From positions 30,405-94,404 of the forward strand of contig NZ_CAKLPY010000006.1 of assembly GCF_923079645.1 (NCBI RefSeq): DNA of 64,000 nt. Reading direction: 5' to 3'. Origin of the DNA: Emticicia aquatica (lineage in GTDB: Bacteria; Bacteroidota; Bacteroidia; Cytophagales; Spirosomataceae). Under the pieces are notes generated by a model. That model was given only the letters and a program-made list of their open reading frames with translations, did no database searches and had not been told where the DNA came from. The first letter of the stretch is position 1, and every line of letters starts with the position of its first letter. The position numbers and the translations under genes are program-made. Below, one piece after another: positions 20,438 to 29,625 of the stretch.

Positions 20438-20505
20438 TCTCTAAACAAAGTTTTGTTACTAAATGGGGCAGGCAAAATATAGAAATCTAATCAATCGAGT
20501 TTCCG

Positions 20506-21486
20506 ATGTTTAGGTTTCATACTACAATTACTATGAAACCAATTGAACTCATTATTCAACTGAACCTACTTTTTGGACTATACTTTCCACATTATACATA
20601 TAGGATATGTATAAGAAAGTTTTCAGAAACCCAAGGTTCAGAAAGCTACGACTTTTTGGATCTGTATTTAACTCATAATTTATGCGGTTTTAAACGAACT
20701 GCACTATTGCAGAAAAATGATGGAATATATAGTATTATCTTGAAAGATGTGAAATTTGGTGATTTGAGATATGGTCGCCATTACTATGATTATCAGGCAG
20801 GAACATTGGTACTTGATGCTCCTAATCAGTTTACAATCATAGATAACCCTAAAGTAATTTACCAACCTTTGGGCTATGGATTAATTTTTCACCCTGACTT
20901 ATTAATTGGAACGCATCTGGGAAAAACAATACACAATTATAAATTTTTTGACTACCAAACCAACGAAGCCCTGCATCTTTCGGAGAATGAACGACAACTT
21001 ATTTTAGACTGCTTTGCCAAAATAGAATTTGAACTAAAACAGCCCATTGATAAACATAGTAAAAAACTCATTTCGTCGAACATTAAACTTTTCTTAGATT
21101 ATTGCCAACGATTTTATGACCACCAATTTATCACACGAGAGAATGTAAACAAAGGTATTTTAGAACGTTTTGAAGACTTATTGAATAGCTATTTTGCATC
21201 AGAAAAACCACAAACAATAGGACTTCCATCAGTAGCTTATTTTGCAGACGAATTACATTTATCAGCCAATTACTTTGGCGATTTAATCAAGAAAGAAACA
21301 GGCCAATCGGCCAATGATTATATTCTGAATCGTACGATTGATGAAGCTAAAAATCGAATTTATGAAAATGACAATACCGTAAACGAAATCGCCTACGGTA
21401 TTGGATTCAAATACCCACAGCATTTTACACGATTATTTAAACAAAAAGTAGGTGTAAGTCCGATGGAATATAGGGGTTTGAATTGA
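20506..21486 (+). CDS. AraC-family transcriptional regulator A
   Basis: The protein is up to 326 residues. The C-terminal AraC helix-turn-helix pair is clear (about 225-326: LPSVAYFADELHLSANYFGD, then NEIAYGIGFKYPQHFTRLFK and the ending VGVSPMEYRGLN). The N-terminal effector domain (about 55-190) is a cupin-like fold shared with the regulators at 22404 and 34813 (RYGRHYYDYQAGTLVL, GYGLIFHPDLLIGT). The true start is uncertain: similarity to the paralogues begins near residue 40, and the first 30 codons look like upstream DNA read in frame. The gene converges, with 4 nt between stops, on a barrel-like protein gene. Target genes are unknown. Confidence 0.85.
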   Translation: MFRFHTTITMKPIELIIQLNLLFGLYFPHYTYRICIRKFSETQGSESYDFLDLYLTHNLCGFKRTALLQKNDGIYSIILKDVKFGDLRYGRHYYDYQAGTLVLDAPNQFTIIDNPKVIYQPLGYGLIFHPDLLIGTHLGKTIHNYKFFDYQTNEALHLSENERQLILDCFAKIEFELKQPIDKHSKKLISSNIKLFLDYCQRFYDHQFITRENVNKGILERFEDLLNSYFASEKPQTIGLPSVAYFADELHLSANYFGDLIKKETGQSANDYILNRTIDEAKNRIYENDNTVNEIAYGIGFKYPQHFTRLFKQKVGVSPMEYRGLN

Positions 21487-21490
21487 ATGA

Positions 21491-22249
21491 TTACTTCAAC
21501 TTCTTATAATTACTATTGATGTTGTAAACCACTCCAACGCTCCACAAAAAATCCTTTCCTGCAATCTCTGTTTTGATGGCTTTGCTAGCAATGGCACTTA
21601 GCGAAACCGGAAAATTCTTTTTGTATAAATTGATGGTTACGTTTACGTAAGTGCCGTCTTTATCATCCATTTTAAGATAATATGCCTGTGGAATTAGACC
21701 CAAATTAAACTTATTCGACAGGTTCAGATTTAGAACACTTCGCAATGCTACAAAAATGGTATTCTGCACAATATCTTTTGTCAAACCCTTTGAGCCTAAG
21801 TAATACAGCCCCAAACTTGCATTTTTGTTAATAATGTAATTTGGCGATGCCTCCCAAGCAAAATATCGTTGAGCAACTAAATAATCTTTTGTTACTCCAT
21901 TATTTACCACCGAAATATCTCTGAAAACTACCGAAGGATGAGCCCCAAATCCAAGCGTAAATTTCTTTTGCTGAATAAGTTTGTATCGCCACCAAAAAAC
22001 AAAAGTCCAAGGTTTACCATTCATACCAAAGCGTATCATTGGGTCGAAACTTAGGCGACCTTTTCCAATATTCAAATCAAACAAAACGGCAGGTTTTCCC
22101 AGCGAAAACGTGGGTATCAAAGAAATGCCATTGTTTGTGGCGTTTATTTGTCCACGAAAAAAACTTGGAGTTTGAGTGCTGTCGGTTGTTTGAGCAAAAG
22201 AGTAATGAATTGAGAGTATAAAGCAAAAAAGAAGCGTTATTGATTTCAT
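21491..22249 (-). CDS. Outer-membrane beta-barrel-like protein, copy 1
   Basis: A signal peptide (MKSITLLFCFILSIHYSFAQ) is followed by about 230 residues of alternating beta strands (FFRGQINATNNGISLIPTFS, FDPMIRFGMNGKPW, KFTLGFGAHPS) ending VGVVYNINSNYKK. This pattern suggests a small exported or outer-membrane barrel protein; no named family was recognised. I chose the ATG at 22249 because it gives a clean signal peptide; a start nine codons earlier is possible. It is divergent from an AraC gene, and the same divergent pair recurs at 34813-36627 with a shared upstream motif, so the AraC protein probably regulates it. Confidence 0.7.
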   Translation of the reverse strand: MKSITLLFCFILSIHYSFAQTTDSTQTPSFFRGQINATNNGISLIPTFSLGKPAVLFDLNIGKGRLSFDPMIRFGMNGKPWTFVFWWRYKLIQQKKFTLGFGAHPSVVFRDISVVNNGVTKDYLVAQRYFAWEASPNYIINKNASLGLYYLGSKGLTKDIVQNTIFVALRSVLNLNLSNKFNLGLIPQAYYLKMDDKDGTYVNVTINLYKKNFPVSLSAIASKAIKTEIAGKDFLWSVGVVYNINSNYKKLK

Positions 22250-22310
22250 TGAAAGAGTTTTGTTTGTCTTTTGCAAAGTTCTTGACCTTTTCTTAATTTT
22301 CGCTTACCTG

Positions 22311-22337
22311 TTTTACGGCAATATTTACCATTTTTAC
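22311..22337 (-). promoter_or_regulatory. Conserved 27-bp AraC-type operator candidate, site 1
   Basis: On the minus strand this site matches 22 of 27 positions of the site at 35753-35779, which sits in the same place relative to the paralogous divergent pair. GTAA units occur at positions 1, 10 and 22, so the outer two are 21 bp apart, in direct orientation as AraC dimers prefer. A CTTTGCAAAA block shared with the other locus lies downstream near the expected promoter. Confidence 0.55.
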
Positions 22338-22403
22338 TGATAATCAACGCTCAATCAAAATGAATCATCAATTTGTCGTATTTTTGATTCAATAGTAGCA
22401 ATC

Positions 22404-23303
22404 ATGGAAAAAATCGAAAAACTAAGTAGCGTAACTCAATTTAACTCTCGAAGAGGGCAAGAAACTTTGCATCCTTTGGTTAGTGTACTTGACCAGTCAA
22501 AATCAGTAAAAATTCAAGCCAATAAATATCTTTCTGAACTTTATGTTATTTTCTTGAAAGACATAAAATGTGAAGAATTATCTTACGGCAGAAACCAATA
22601 TGATTATCAAGAAGAAACGCTCATTTTTATCGCTCCTGGGCAAGTTTTTGGTTTTAATTTACCTGACGAAGTTTGGGTACAACCCAGCGGTTGGGCTTTA
22701 GTATTTCACCCTGATTTTATTCGTGGTACTGCTTTGGGCAGAACCATCAAAGAATACAGTTTCTTTTCTTATCATGTCAATGAAGCCTTGCACATTTCAA
22801 CTCGTGAACGGCAAATTGTGTTAGAATGCTTCACAAAGATTAAGGAAGAGTTAGAACGTGGCATTGACAAACACAGTAAAACGCTGATAGTTAATAACAT
22901 AGAGTTATTTCTAAACTACTGTGTGCGTTTTTTCGACCGACAATTTATTACCCGTGAAAATCTCAATAAAGATATTTTGAATAGATTTGAAGACTTACTC
23001 AATGATTATTTTGACTCGAATCTGCCCAAAATAAATGGTTTACCTTCGGTAGCTTATTGTGCCAAAAAAATGAATTTATCGGCCAATTATTTCGGAGATT
23101 TAGTAAAAAAAGAGACGGGCAAAACTGCCTTAGAATATATTCAAACAAAAATCATTGATATTTCTAAAGAAAAGGTTTTTGACCAAAGTAAATCAATCAG
23201 CGAGATTGCCTACGAACTGGGTTACAAATATCCCCAGCATTTTACAAGATTATTTAAGCAAAAGGTAGGTGTAAGTCCTTTGGAATATAGGGGCTTGAAT
23301 TAG
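22404..23303 (+). CDS. AraC-family transcriptional regulator B
   Basis: The 299-residue protein has an N-terminal effector domain (about 20-180; LHPLVSVLDQSKS, YGRNQYDYQEETLIF) and a C-terminal AraC DNA-binding domain (about 205-299; LPSVAYCAKKMNLSANYFGD, SEIAYELGYKYPQHFTRLFK). This is full length for the family, so it serves as the reference for judging starts of the two paralogues. It is divergent from the barrel-like gene at 21491, with a 27-bp conserved operator between them, and convergent with the oxidoreductase gene at 23358 across a stem-loop. Likely local activator; effector unknown. Confidence 0.9.
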   Translation: MEKIEKLSSVTQFNSRRGQETLHPLVSVLDQSKSVKIQANKYLSELYVIFLKDIKCEELSYGRNQYDYQEETLIFIAPGQVFGFNLPDEVWVQPSGWALVFHPDFIRGTALGRTIKEYSFFSYHVNEALHISTRERQIVLECFTKIKEELERGIDKHSKTLIVNNIELFLNYCVRFFDRQFITRENLNKDILNRFEDLLNDYFDSNLPKINGLPSVAYCAKKMNLSANYFGDLVKKETGKTALEYIQTKIIDISKEKVFDQSKSISEIAYELGYKYPQHFTRLFKQKVGVSPLEYRGLN

Positions 23304-23310
23304 GTAGTTG

Positions 23311-23343
23311 GTTTCCACGGAAAATTTATTTATCCGTGGAAAC
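23311..23343. terminator. Bidirectional stem-loop between convergent genes
   Basis: GTTTCCACGGA (23311-23321) pairs perfectly with TCCGTGGAAAC (23333-23343) around an AT-rich 11-nt loop. It lies between the convergent stops of AraC B and the oxidoreductase gene. Confidence 0.7.
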
Positions 23344-23357
23344 GATTTAATGCTTCA

Positions 23358-24761
23358 TCATGCTTTTAGTTTCATCGAAACTGGGTCCCATTTGATTATT
23401 TTTTTATTTAGATAGCTTTCATTACAAGCTAAAGCTGGAGCAGCAGCTCTGAAACCAAATTCGGCATCTTCAATCACTGGTTTACCAGTTCGTATCGAAT
23501 CAAAGAAATTTGTAAAGTGGTCGAGATGGTCATCGTACCCTGAAGGTGCTTTAAAAATAATATCTTCTTTAGTTGGTCTTTTTCGTTGTTCGGGAGTCCA
23601 TTTGGCGTTGTATTCTTTGGTCATTTCATCTTGCATATTTTTCGAGAAAGTAAACAATGAATCATACCCACCAAAACCTGGGGCTTCGGGCATTAGACTG
23701 TGTTTTAGAGTAATATTATTTCCTTGTACTTGAATTACCCCTTCAGAACCAACCAATTGAATAATTTCTTGTCCACCAGTTCCACTTATAAAATTAACTT
23801 GAAGTGTCATCTGAAATGCAGGATGTTCAGCACTATCAGGATATTGCATCACTCCCGACATAACATCAGGTAGGTTTCTTCCATCTTTCCAATAACTAAA
23901 CTGACCTGTGCTATAAATACTTTCTGGACCTTTTGAATTGGTAATAAAATGTGAACCACTCAATAAATGAATGAATAAATCGCCTGCAACTCCCGTACCT
24001 ACTTCTTTAAATGCTCTCCACCAGAAAAACTTCTTAGCATCAAAAGCCATTTTATTAGTAACTTCAATAAATCTATCCCAGTTGGTTGTCATAGCATCGG
24101 CATCTTTTGGAATCGTATATTCCCACGCTCCGATAGAACTTTGGCGGTCATATACGGCATTTACCATATTAAGTTTACCAATTTCGCCAGCCACTAATAA
24201 TTCTTTGGCTTTGGCATAACCAATGCTACTGACACGTTGGCTTCCTACTTGAAATATCTTACCAGCCTTTTTTGCTGCTGCCAATACGGGATTCCCCTCC
24301 GAAATTTTATAAATCATTGGTTTTTCACAATATACATGTTTGCCTTTAGCAAGGGCATCAATAGCTATGCGAGCATGCCAAACATCGTGTGTACAAATCA
24401 ACACGGCATCAATATCTTTTCGGTCTAAAATATCCTTATAATTTGTAGTCGTAAAAAGGTCTTTTCCATATTGTTCTTTGGCATTTTCTATTCTACCTGT
24501 GTATAAATCGCAGATACCTGCCAACTCAACCCCAGGCACTTTTAGAGCTGTTCGTAAATCAAAATGACCCTGAACGCCATAACCAATTACACCTATTCGG
24601 ATTTTATCATTTGCCGAAACATTTCGTTCATATTGCAAGATTCGCTCCTCTGCTTTGGCTTGATTAGCTAATGAAGCAAATGGCGATGAAGCTGCCACCA
24701 AACTGGTAGCACCTATTTGTTGCAAGAATTTTCTTCTTGAAGCTGAATTGTCGTTTTTCAT
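23358..24761 (-). CDS. Tat-exported Gfo/Idh/MocA oxidoreductase, copy 1
   Basis: The 467-residue protein has a twin-arginine signal (SRRKFLQQIGATSLVAA, residues 8-24), a Rossmann nucleotide-binding motif GVIGYGVQG (57-65) and the family EKP motif (YCEKPM, about 144-149), followed by the alpha/beta substrate domain (MTTNWDRFIEVT, KKFFWWRAFKEVGTGVAGDL). Exported members carry tightly bound NAD(P) and oxidise or epimerise sugars in the periplasm. It is the third gene after an exported TIM-barrel isomerase and a SnoaL+PD40 protein. A near-identical copy lies at 39206. A sugar 3-dehydrogenase function is plausible but not shown. Confidence 0.88.
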   Translation of the reverse strand: MKNDNSASRRKFLQQIGATSLVAASSPFASLANQAKAEERILQYERNVSANDKIRIGVIGYGVQGHFDLRTALKVPGVELAGICDLYTGRIENAKEQYGKDLFTTTNYKDILDRKDIDAVLICTHDVWHARIAIDALAKGKHVYCEKPMIYKISEGNPVLAAAKKAGKIFQVGSQRVSSIGYAKAKELLVAGEIGKLNMVNAVYDRQSSIGAWEYTIPKDADAMTTNWDRFIEVTNKMAFDAKKFFWWRAFKEVGTGVAGDLFIHLLSGSHFITNSKGPESIYSTGQFSYWKDGRNLPDVMSGVMQYPDSAEHPAFQMTLQVNFISGTGGQEIIQLVGSEGVIQVQGNNITLKHSLMPEAPGFGGYDSLFTFSKNMQDEMTKEYNAKWTPEQRKRPTKEDIIFKAPSGYDDHLDHFTNFFDSIRTGKPVIEDAEFGFRAAAPALACNESYLNKKIIKWDPVSMKLKA

Positions 24762-24788
24762 ATTAATTGAAATTTTAGGATTGAATTA

Positions 24789-26093
24789 TCATTTTATTGC
24801 ATAGCTCACAAACGCAATTTTCTTACTATCGGCACTCCATGACGGGACGTTGATTGTTCCTTGACCACCAAAGAAGACAGGTGTTAAGTCTTTAATTTCT
24901 TTGGTTTTAATATCCATTAAACGAAGTTTTACCTGTTTCCCAAATAAATGGGCTTGTTTCTCGTCAGATTGATAAGAGATATATGCAATCCATTTTCCAT
25001 CAGGCGATGGATGTGCAAACCAATTTGAATTTTCATCGAATGTCAATTGCTCTGGATTTGAACCATCGGCGTTCATTCTCCAAATTTGCATACGTCCTGT
25101 TCGATATGAATTGAAATAAATATATTTACCATCGGGCGAATAATCTGGACCATCATCTAAACCTTCTGTGGTAGTTAGTCTTTTTTCTTTCCCACCTTCA
25201 ATGCCTATTGTATAAATATCATAATTGCCATTTCGTTCTCCACAATAAGCCAATGTTTTGCCATCAGCACTCCAACCATGCCAAAACGACATTACTTCTG
25301 TGGTTATTCTTCGAGGTTCTCCACCACCAATCGGCAATACATAAATAGCTGATTTATAGCGTTTTTTGGAAGTATCGTTTTGTGCAACATTACTAATAGC
25401 CAGCCATTTTTTATCGGGCGAAATTCCGTGGTCATTATTATTATTTATAGCGAAACCTGTATTTAGCATATTCATTTTCTTGGTAGCCACATCAATTGTA
25501 TAAAGTTTTCCGTAGCTATTTAAAATCAGGTAATTGTCGGGATGCCAATTGGGTGCTTCAAAATGTTTGTTGGTTGCTAAAACCGTTTCGATTTTACCAG
25601 TTGAAATATCCACTGTTTGGATATAGCTTGTAGTATCTGTCTTTGGTTTTTCTGGGTTGTATTGATGGTTCGATTGTCCAATCAATTTCCATTGACCTTT
25701 GATTTTTTCTAACATTCTGACTTCATGCGAAAGCATTTCTTTTCCCTCCTTACTTATAGAAACTTCGTCATGAATAACCCAAGCTGATGAGTTTCCGATG
25801 CTCATCCGATAATTTGAATGAATCGAAAAACCGCCTCCATTCATCATACTTGCAGGGGCATTGGCAATTCGGTCTGAAGAAAAATCTAAAACTCTACCAT
25901 CAGTTGTCGAAATCAATACACGACCGTTTGGTTTTACTTCCCAACATTCAGCGTGTCCTTTGGCATCACCCATTCGCCAAGTAGCCCCTTCCTTTTCTAA
26001 TAAGTTAATTATTGCCAAAGAATCTTGGCTTGTTTGTCCACACACATTCCCAATAATGAGAATCTGTATGATTATCAATAGATATTTTTGCAT
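24789..26093 (-). CDS. Exported SnoaL-like + PD40 (TolB-like propeller) protein, copy 1
   Basis: A signal peptide (MQKYLLIIIQILIIGNVCGQ) is followed by a SnoaL/DUF4440-like domain (about 20-150; [38 protein letters not shown]). A PD40/TolB-type beta-propeller fills the rest, with repeats such as [33 protein letters not shown] and [13 protein letters not shown] chose the ATG at 26093 because the paralogue at 40705 begins at the same residue; the 29 codons upstream lack a signal sequence. The protein is periplasmic or surface exposed; function unknown. It sits between the isomerase and oxidoreductase genes in both copies of the locus. Confidence 0.82.
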   Translation of the reverse strand: MQKYLLIIIQILIIGNVCGQTSQDSLAIINLLEKEGATWRMGDAKGHAECWEVKPNGRVLISTTDGRVLDFSSDRIANAPASMMNGGGFSIHSNYRMSIGNSSAWVIHDEVSISKEGKEMLSHEVRMLEKIKGQWKLIGQSNHQYNPEKPKTDTTSYIQTVDISTGKIETVLATNKHFEAPNWHPDNYLILNSYGKLYTIDVATKKMNMLNTGFAINNNNDHGISPDKKWLAISNVAQNDTSKKRYKSAIYVLPIGGGEPRRITTEVMSFWHGWSADGKTLAYCGERNGNYDIYTIGIEGGKEKRLTTTEGLDDGPDYSPDGKYIYFNSYRTGRMQIWRMNADGSNPEQLTFDENSNWFAHPSPDGKWIAYISYQSDEKQAHLFGKQVKLRLMDIKTKEIKDLTPVFFGGQGTINVPSWSADSKKIAFVSYAIK

Positions 26094-26272
26094 GATAGTA
26101 CTGTTTATTGTTAACTGATTATATATGTTTTGAAGCATTTCAATGATAATATCATTTTTTCTATCATTCTTATTAGGCAATAGAATATTAGCCCAGACGA
26201 TAGTCAGGGAAGCACCAACAAAAAACTCAATTATTAATGGGATTTTTGTTGAAACTCAAAAACTAATACGGA

Positions 26273-27142
26273 TTAATTAAAGCCAAACTTTTTTAAGCCT
26301 TCTTTACTGATTTTGATGGCATCTAATGGCTGTAATCCATCAAATGTTTGGTCTTGTTCTACAATGTAGTATTTCATTCCAGATAGCTTTTTGTTAGCCA
26401 AGATTCGCTTGAAATCAATTTTTCCTTGTCCAACTGGAGCAAATCGCTCTTGCGAATCCATGTCTTTTACATGCCAAATCTTAAAGCGTCCTGGGTATCT
26501 TTGAAAATATGCCACTGGGTCGGCTCCAGCTTTTGTTACCCAATATAAATCCATCTGAAAGTTTACGAATTTAGGGTCCAGATGCTCTAATAAATAATCT
26601 AATACCACAACGCCATCTTTGTTGGGTTTAAGTTCAAAATCATGATTATGATAAAGAAACTCTAAACCTGCTGCGTGAGCCTTCTGAGCAATTGTATTTA
26701 GAATATCGGCTAATTTCTCTACTGTTCCTTCCATACCCAAAGTTCTTGTTTTCGGGTCGAATTTAAACATTCCCATTGGTGGTACTGGAGCAATGAAGTA
26801 TTTAAAACCAGCAGCTTTCACATCAGCAATTAATTTATCTGCATTATCGAGCGTCATTGAACCCATGTGAACTGAAATGGGTTGCAATCCTAAACTTTTA
26901 AGATACGACTTAAACTCATCGGGAGTCATTCCATAAAATTTTCCATCTTTATAATCTACTGCTTCAATGTATTTATACCCCAAGTCGGCTACTTGTTTGA
27001 GCGTATTTTTAGGGTCTTTACCCATTTCGTTACGAACAGTGTAGAGTGTCATGCCGCCCCATTTTTTCTGAGAAAAAACAGCGAGATTCATTAACATCAA
27101 GATAGAAAGGCTTAGTAGCCTAAAAAAATACAAGTTTTTCAT
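26273..27142 (-). CDS. Exported TIM-barrel sugar isomerase/epimerase, copy 1
   Basis: The 289-residue protein has a signal peptide (about 1-25, ending AVFSQ) and an AP-endonuclease-2/xylose-isomerase-like barrel. Visible barrel elements are MTLYTVRNEMGKD, YKYIEAVDYKDGKFYGM, LEFLYHNHDFEL, VNFQMDLYWVTKAGADPVAY, FKIWHVKDMD and YYIVEQDQTFD; these supply the His, Asp and Glu residues used by this superfamily for metal binding. Members isomerise, epimerise or dehydrate sugars. It is the first gene of the minus-strand operon that continues with the PD40 protein and the oxidoreductase, and is divergent from a NUDIX-type regulator. A near-identical copy lies at 42054. Confidence 0.88.
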   Translation of the reverse strand: MKNLYFFRLLSLSILMLMNLAVFSQKKWGGMTLYTVRNEMGKDPKNTLKQVADLGYKYIEAVDYKDGKFYGMTPDEFKSYLKSLGLQPISVHMGSMTLDNADKLIADVKAAGFKYFIAPVPPMGMFKFDPKTRTLGMEGTVEKLADILNTIAQKAHAAGLEFLYHNHDFELKPNKDGVVVLDYLLEHLDPKFVNFQMDLYWVTKAGADPVAYFQRYPGRFKIWHVKDMDSQERFAPVGQGKIDFKRILANKKLSGMKYYIVEQDQTFDGLQPLDAIKISKEGLKKFGFN

Positions 27143-27311
27143 TTGATAAAGGTTTTAGATGATAATTGATAACGAATAAGTGAATTTTAGATATTGACTA
27201 ATAAAACTTATCAGTGCTTGTTCTATCATCAAACTCTATCTGAAAAACTATATTCGATTCATCCGAAATAGTTCTATTTCTTATTCTTAAAGCAAAAATA
27301 GAAAACTATTT

Positions 27312-27338
27312 TTTATTTTCTAAAAAAAAGATAATAAA
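27312..27338. promoter_or_regulatory. 27-bp inverted-repeat operator candidate, locus 1
   Basis: TTTATTTTCT, seven A residues, then AGATAATAAA form an imperfect inverted repeat in the 302-nt divergent gap between the isomerase and the NUDIX-type regulator. The same site, with identical spacing, is at 42996-43022 in the duplicate locus, and the flanking CAAAAATAGAAAA block upstream is also shared. It is the best candidate binding site for the adjacent regulator. Confidence 0.6.
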
Positions 27339-27444
27339 AAAATAATATAATCTTATCTTTGATTTGTATTATAATAAGTGTTTTAAAATACAATCTTATA
27401 AACGTACTTTTGTGTAGATGATTTAAAATGAAGGATTAATAAAA

Positions 27445-28158
27445 ATGAAGAAATTCGGAACAGAAAAATATATTGCAAACCTCTCAATTGACTGTGTAAT
27501 ATTTGGTTATGAAAATAAAGAATTGAAGGTTTTGATTGCCAAGAAAAAAATTGGCGAAGGAATTTGGAATTTACCTGGTGGTTATATCTTAAAAACAGAA
27601 AGTATTGAAAATGCTGCCAACCGAATCTTAAAAGAACGTATCAACCTCGAAAATATATATTTAGAACAATTTCGGGTTTTTGGAAATGAAAATCGAATCA
27701 TTAAAAGCAAATTTCGGGAATTATTATTACCCTATATTACTCAAAAATACAACGAAGAAGATGCCGAATGGATAACCAATCGCTTTGTATGTATTGGCTT
27801 TTATGCCTTAGTAGAAATCAGTAAAGTAAACCCGCAAGTAGGCGAACTTGATGAATGTGTTGAATGGAGAAGTATAAAAGACATACCCGAAATGATACAC
27901 GACCATAACGAGATTTTAATTTATGCACTCGAAGCACTTCGCCAAGACCTTGACCAAAAATTAATCGGTTTTAATCTGCTTCCAGAAACATTTACGATGA
28001 AAGAACTCCATGCATTATACGAAGCAGTATATGACCGTGAATTTGCTATGAATAATTTCCAAAAGAAAATCTTAGATTTGAATGTTTTAGAAAGGCTTGA
28101 AAAGAAATTTACTGGAGCTCAGAATAAAGCTCCTTACCTATATAAATTTAAGAAATAA
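27445..28158 (+). CDS. NUDIX-domain transcriptional regulator, copy 1
   Basis: The 237-residue protein has an N-terminal NUDIX fold (about 10-145; GIWNLPGGYILKTESIENAA) and a C-terminal winged helix (about 160-230; LPETFTMKELHALYEAVYDR). The NUDIX box is degenerate: where hydrolases have REuxEE, this has RILKER, so pyrophosphatase activity is unlikely. This is the NrtR/AraR-type architecture, in which the NUDIX fold binds a ligand and the winged helix binds DNA; the Bacteroides arabinose regulator AraR is of this kind. It is divergent from the isomerase/PD40/oxidoreductase operon with an inverted-repeat site between them. Paralogue at 43117. Confidence 0.88.
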   Translation: MKKFGTEKYIANLSIDCVIFGYENKELKVLIAKKKIGEGIWNLPGGYILKTESIENAANRILKERINLENIYLEQFRVFGNENRIIKSKFRELLLPYITQKYNEEDAEWITNRFVCIGFYALVEISKVNPQVGELDECVEWRSIKDIPEMIHDHNEILIYALEALRQDLDQKLIGFNLLPETFTMKELHALYEAVYDREFAMNNFQKKILDLNVLERLEKKFTGAQNKAPYLYKFKK

Positions 28159-28344
28159 TCAGTGTTTTAATGGGTTGGAAACAATAATCATCGGTAAATA
28201 CTTGTTCGAGTGGTATACTCTAAGGGTGCAAAGGGTTCGTACACGAGCAATAATGGCGAAGCCCATCTTGCTGTAAAACATCAATAACATTCCATTGATT
28301 ATCTGCAAAAGTGTAGATTTTTCACTTTTTTCTAAAAAGCCGTT
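28159..28344 (-). pseudogene. GNAT-acetyltransferase-like C-terminal remnant
   Basis: A stop-terminated minus-strand frame of about 60 codons reads MLLMFYSKMGFAIIARV and then RVYHSNKYLPMII before its stop at 28161-28159. FY-x-K-x-GF followed by a YH-x-x-K-YL-x-M ending resembles the last strands of GNAT acetyltransferases. No upstream N-acetyl-CoA-binding part is present, so it would be a truncated remnant. It fills half of the 338-nt gap before the Crp-like gene; nothing else was recognised there. Weak call. Confidence 0.3.
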
Positions 28345-28496
28345 ACTTTATTTTGCGTAAAGTTGATAAATAAATCAGTTAAAATAGATTTTTTAGAAAG
28401 ATTGATTTATGTTTTGAGTTTGACAATATTCTCTCCGTTTACCATAAAAACTTTTGAATTGTTTTCTAATTTTGATTTTTACTATTTCAGTATCTA

Positions 28497-29075
28497 ATGG
28501 AGGCATTGATAAAACATTTTAAAAAGTACATTCCACTTGATGATGAACAATTAAAGTTAATTGAGTCAAGAATTGTTAAACGAAAAATTAAACGTCGTCA
28601 AATGATTCTCCAAGAAGGCTTTGTTTGTAAACATTACTCGTTTGTGACCCAAGGACTTTTTAGAATGTATGGGGTTGATGATAAAGGTTTTGAACATAAT
28701 ATTCAGTTTGCTGCCGAAGGCGATTGGATTGCCGACCTTGGAAGTTTCCACTCAAAAAAACAAAGTAAATTATTCATTGAAGCCTTAGAACCATCTGAAA
28801 TTATTCAAATCGAACAAAAAGACCTTTATTTTTTGTATTTAAATGTGTTAAAACTTGACAGAGTTTTCAAGGTAACAATCGAAAATAAATTTATCGAATT
28901 ACAAGACCGTGTTCTACAAACTTTCAGTTCTACGGCCGAACAACGTTATTTAAGCTTTCTTGAACACTACGCAAATTTGGCTTCTCGCTTACCCAATACT
29001 CACATCGCTTCTTACTTAGGCATTACTCCTGAATTTTTGAGCAAAATACGCAAAAATTTATCTACTAAATCTTAA
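28497..29075 (+). CDS. Crp/Fnr-family regulator
   Basis: The 192-residue protein has a cyclic-nucleotide-binding-like beta-barrel (about 5-115; RRQMILQEGFVCKHYSFV, GLFRMYGVDDKGFEHNIQFA, GDWIADLGSFHSKKQSK) and a C-terminal helix-turn-helix (about 150-190; LPNTHIASYLGITPEFLSKI). This short Bacteroidota type usually lacks the residues for cAMP binding; ligand unknown. It stands alone on the plus strand just before a broken SnoaL-like gene, which is often the target class for such local regulators, but the relation is only positional. Confidence 0.85.
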   Translation: MEALIKHFKKYIPLDDEQLKLIESRIVKRKIKRRQMILQEGFVCKHYSFVTQGLFRMYGVDDKGFEHNIQFAAEGDWIADLGSFHSKKQSKLFIEALEPSEIIQIEQKDLYFLYLNVLKLDRVFKVTIENKFIELQDRVLQTFSSTAEQRYLSFLEHYANLASRLPNTHIASYLGITPEFLSKIRKNLSTKS

Positions 29076-29153
29076 TCTACATTAAGGTTATTTCTTAATA
29101 TAGGTTAAGGGTCTTTAGGGCTATTCTACTATAATTTTGCATAAAAATAGAGC

Positions 29154-29530
29154 ATGGCTGGACATAAATTATTTTTCAAGCAATTTGTGCAATTTTTGAA
29201 TACTTCGGATGAAAACTTAGCCCGTAGCTAATTAATCCGCAAGCATTATTCTATTTATCTCATCAAGCAGAAACTTTTGAAGGTCTTAAAGGATACTTAA
29301 CAATTATGGAAAAAATTCAGAATCATTTTTCTGAAGTACACAGGAAAATAGATGACATTTTTGGCGAAAAGGATAAATATTATGTAAAATTTTTAATAAG
29401 TAATTTAAAAAAGGGTGTTGAAACTGTCCAAATATCATCAGTAAACGTTTATCGTTTGGCTAATAATCAAATTATAAAGGGATATGAAAATACACTCGAT
29501 AAGAGAATACAACAAACAGAATCACATTAA
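29154..29530 (+). pseudogene. SnoaL/ester-cyclase-like protein, frameshifted and internally deleted
   Basis: A frame from ATG 29154 encodes FVQFLNTSDENLARS and hits a stop. Translation resumes one base out of phase as LINPQALFYLSHQAETFEG, then GYLTIMEKIQNHFSEVHRKI and VNVYRLANNQIIKGYEN. The joined product follows the SnoaL/ester-cyclase layout (N-terminal helix, GYL helix, then Y-R-L-x-N-x-Q-I-x-x strand). The stretch between VKFLIS and VQISSVNVY is shorter than in the family, where the G-T-H-x-G-x-F-x-G-x-P loop is expected. A single-base loss near 29218-29223 restores the frame. Non-functional unless there is a sequencing error. Confidence 0.6.
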
Positions 29531-29625
29531 TTTACCAAATAGATATTCAAAAATAATACTTAATAATTCTTAAACTCATCATTGCCGTAAACATTCGATT
29601 CATGGCATAATCCAATCCTTTTACA

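Noticed and set aside
27445..28158. Calling the NUDIX-domain proteins hydrolases
   Set aside because: The NUDIX box lacks the catalytic glutamates and a winged helix follows; regulator is the better call.
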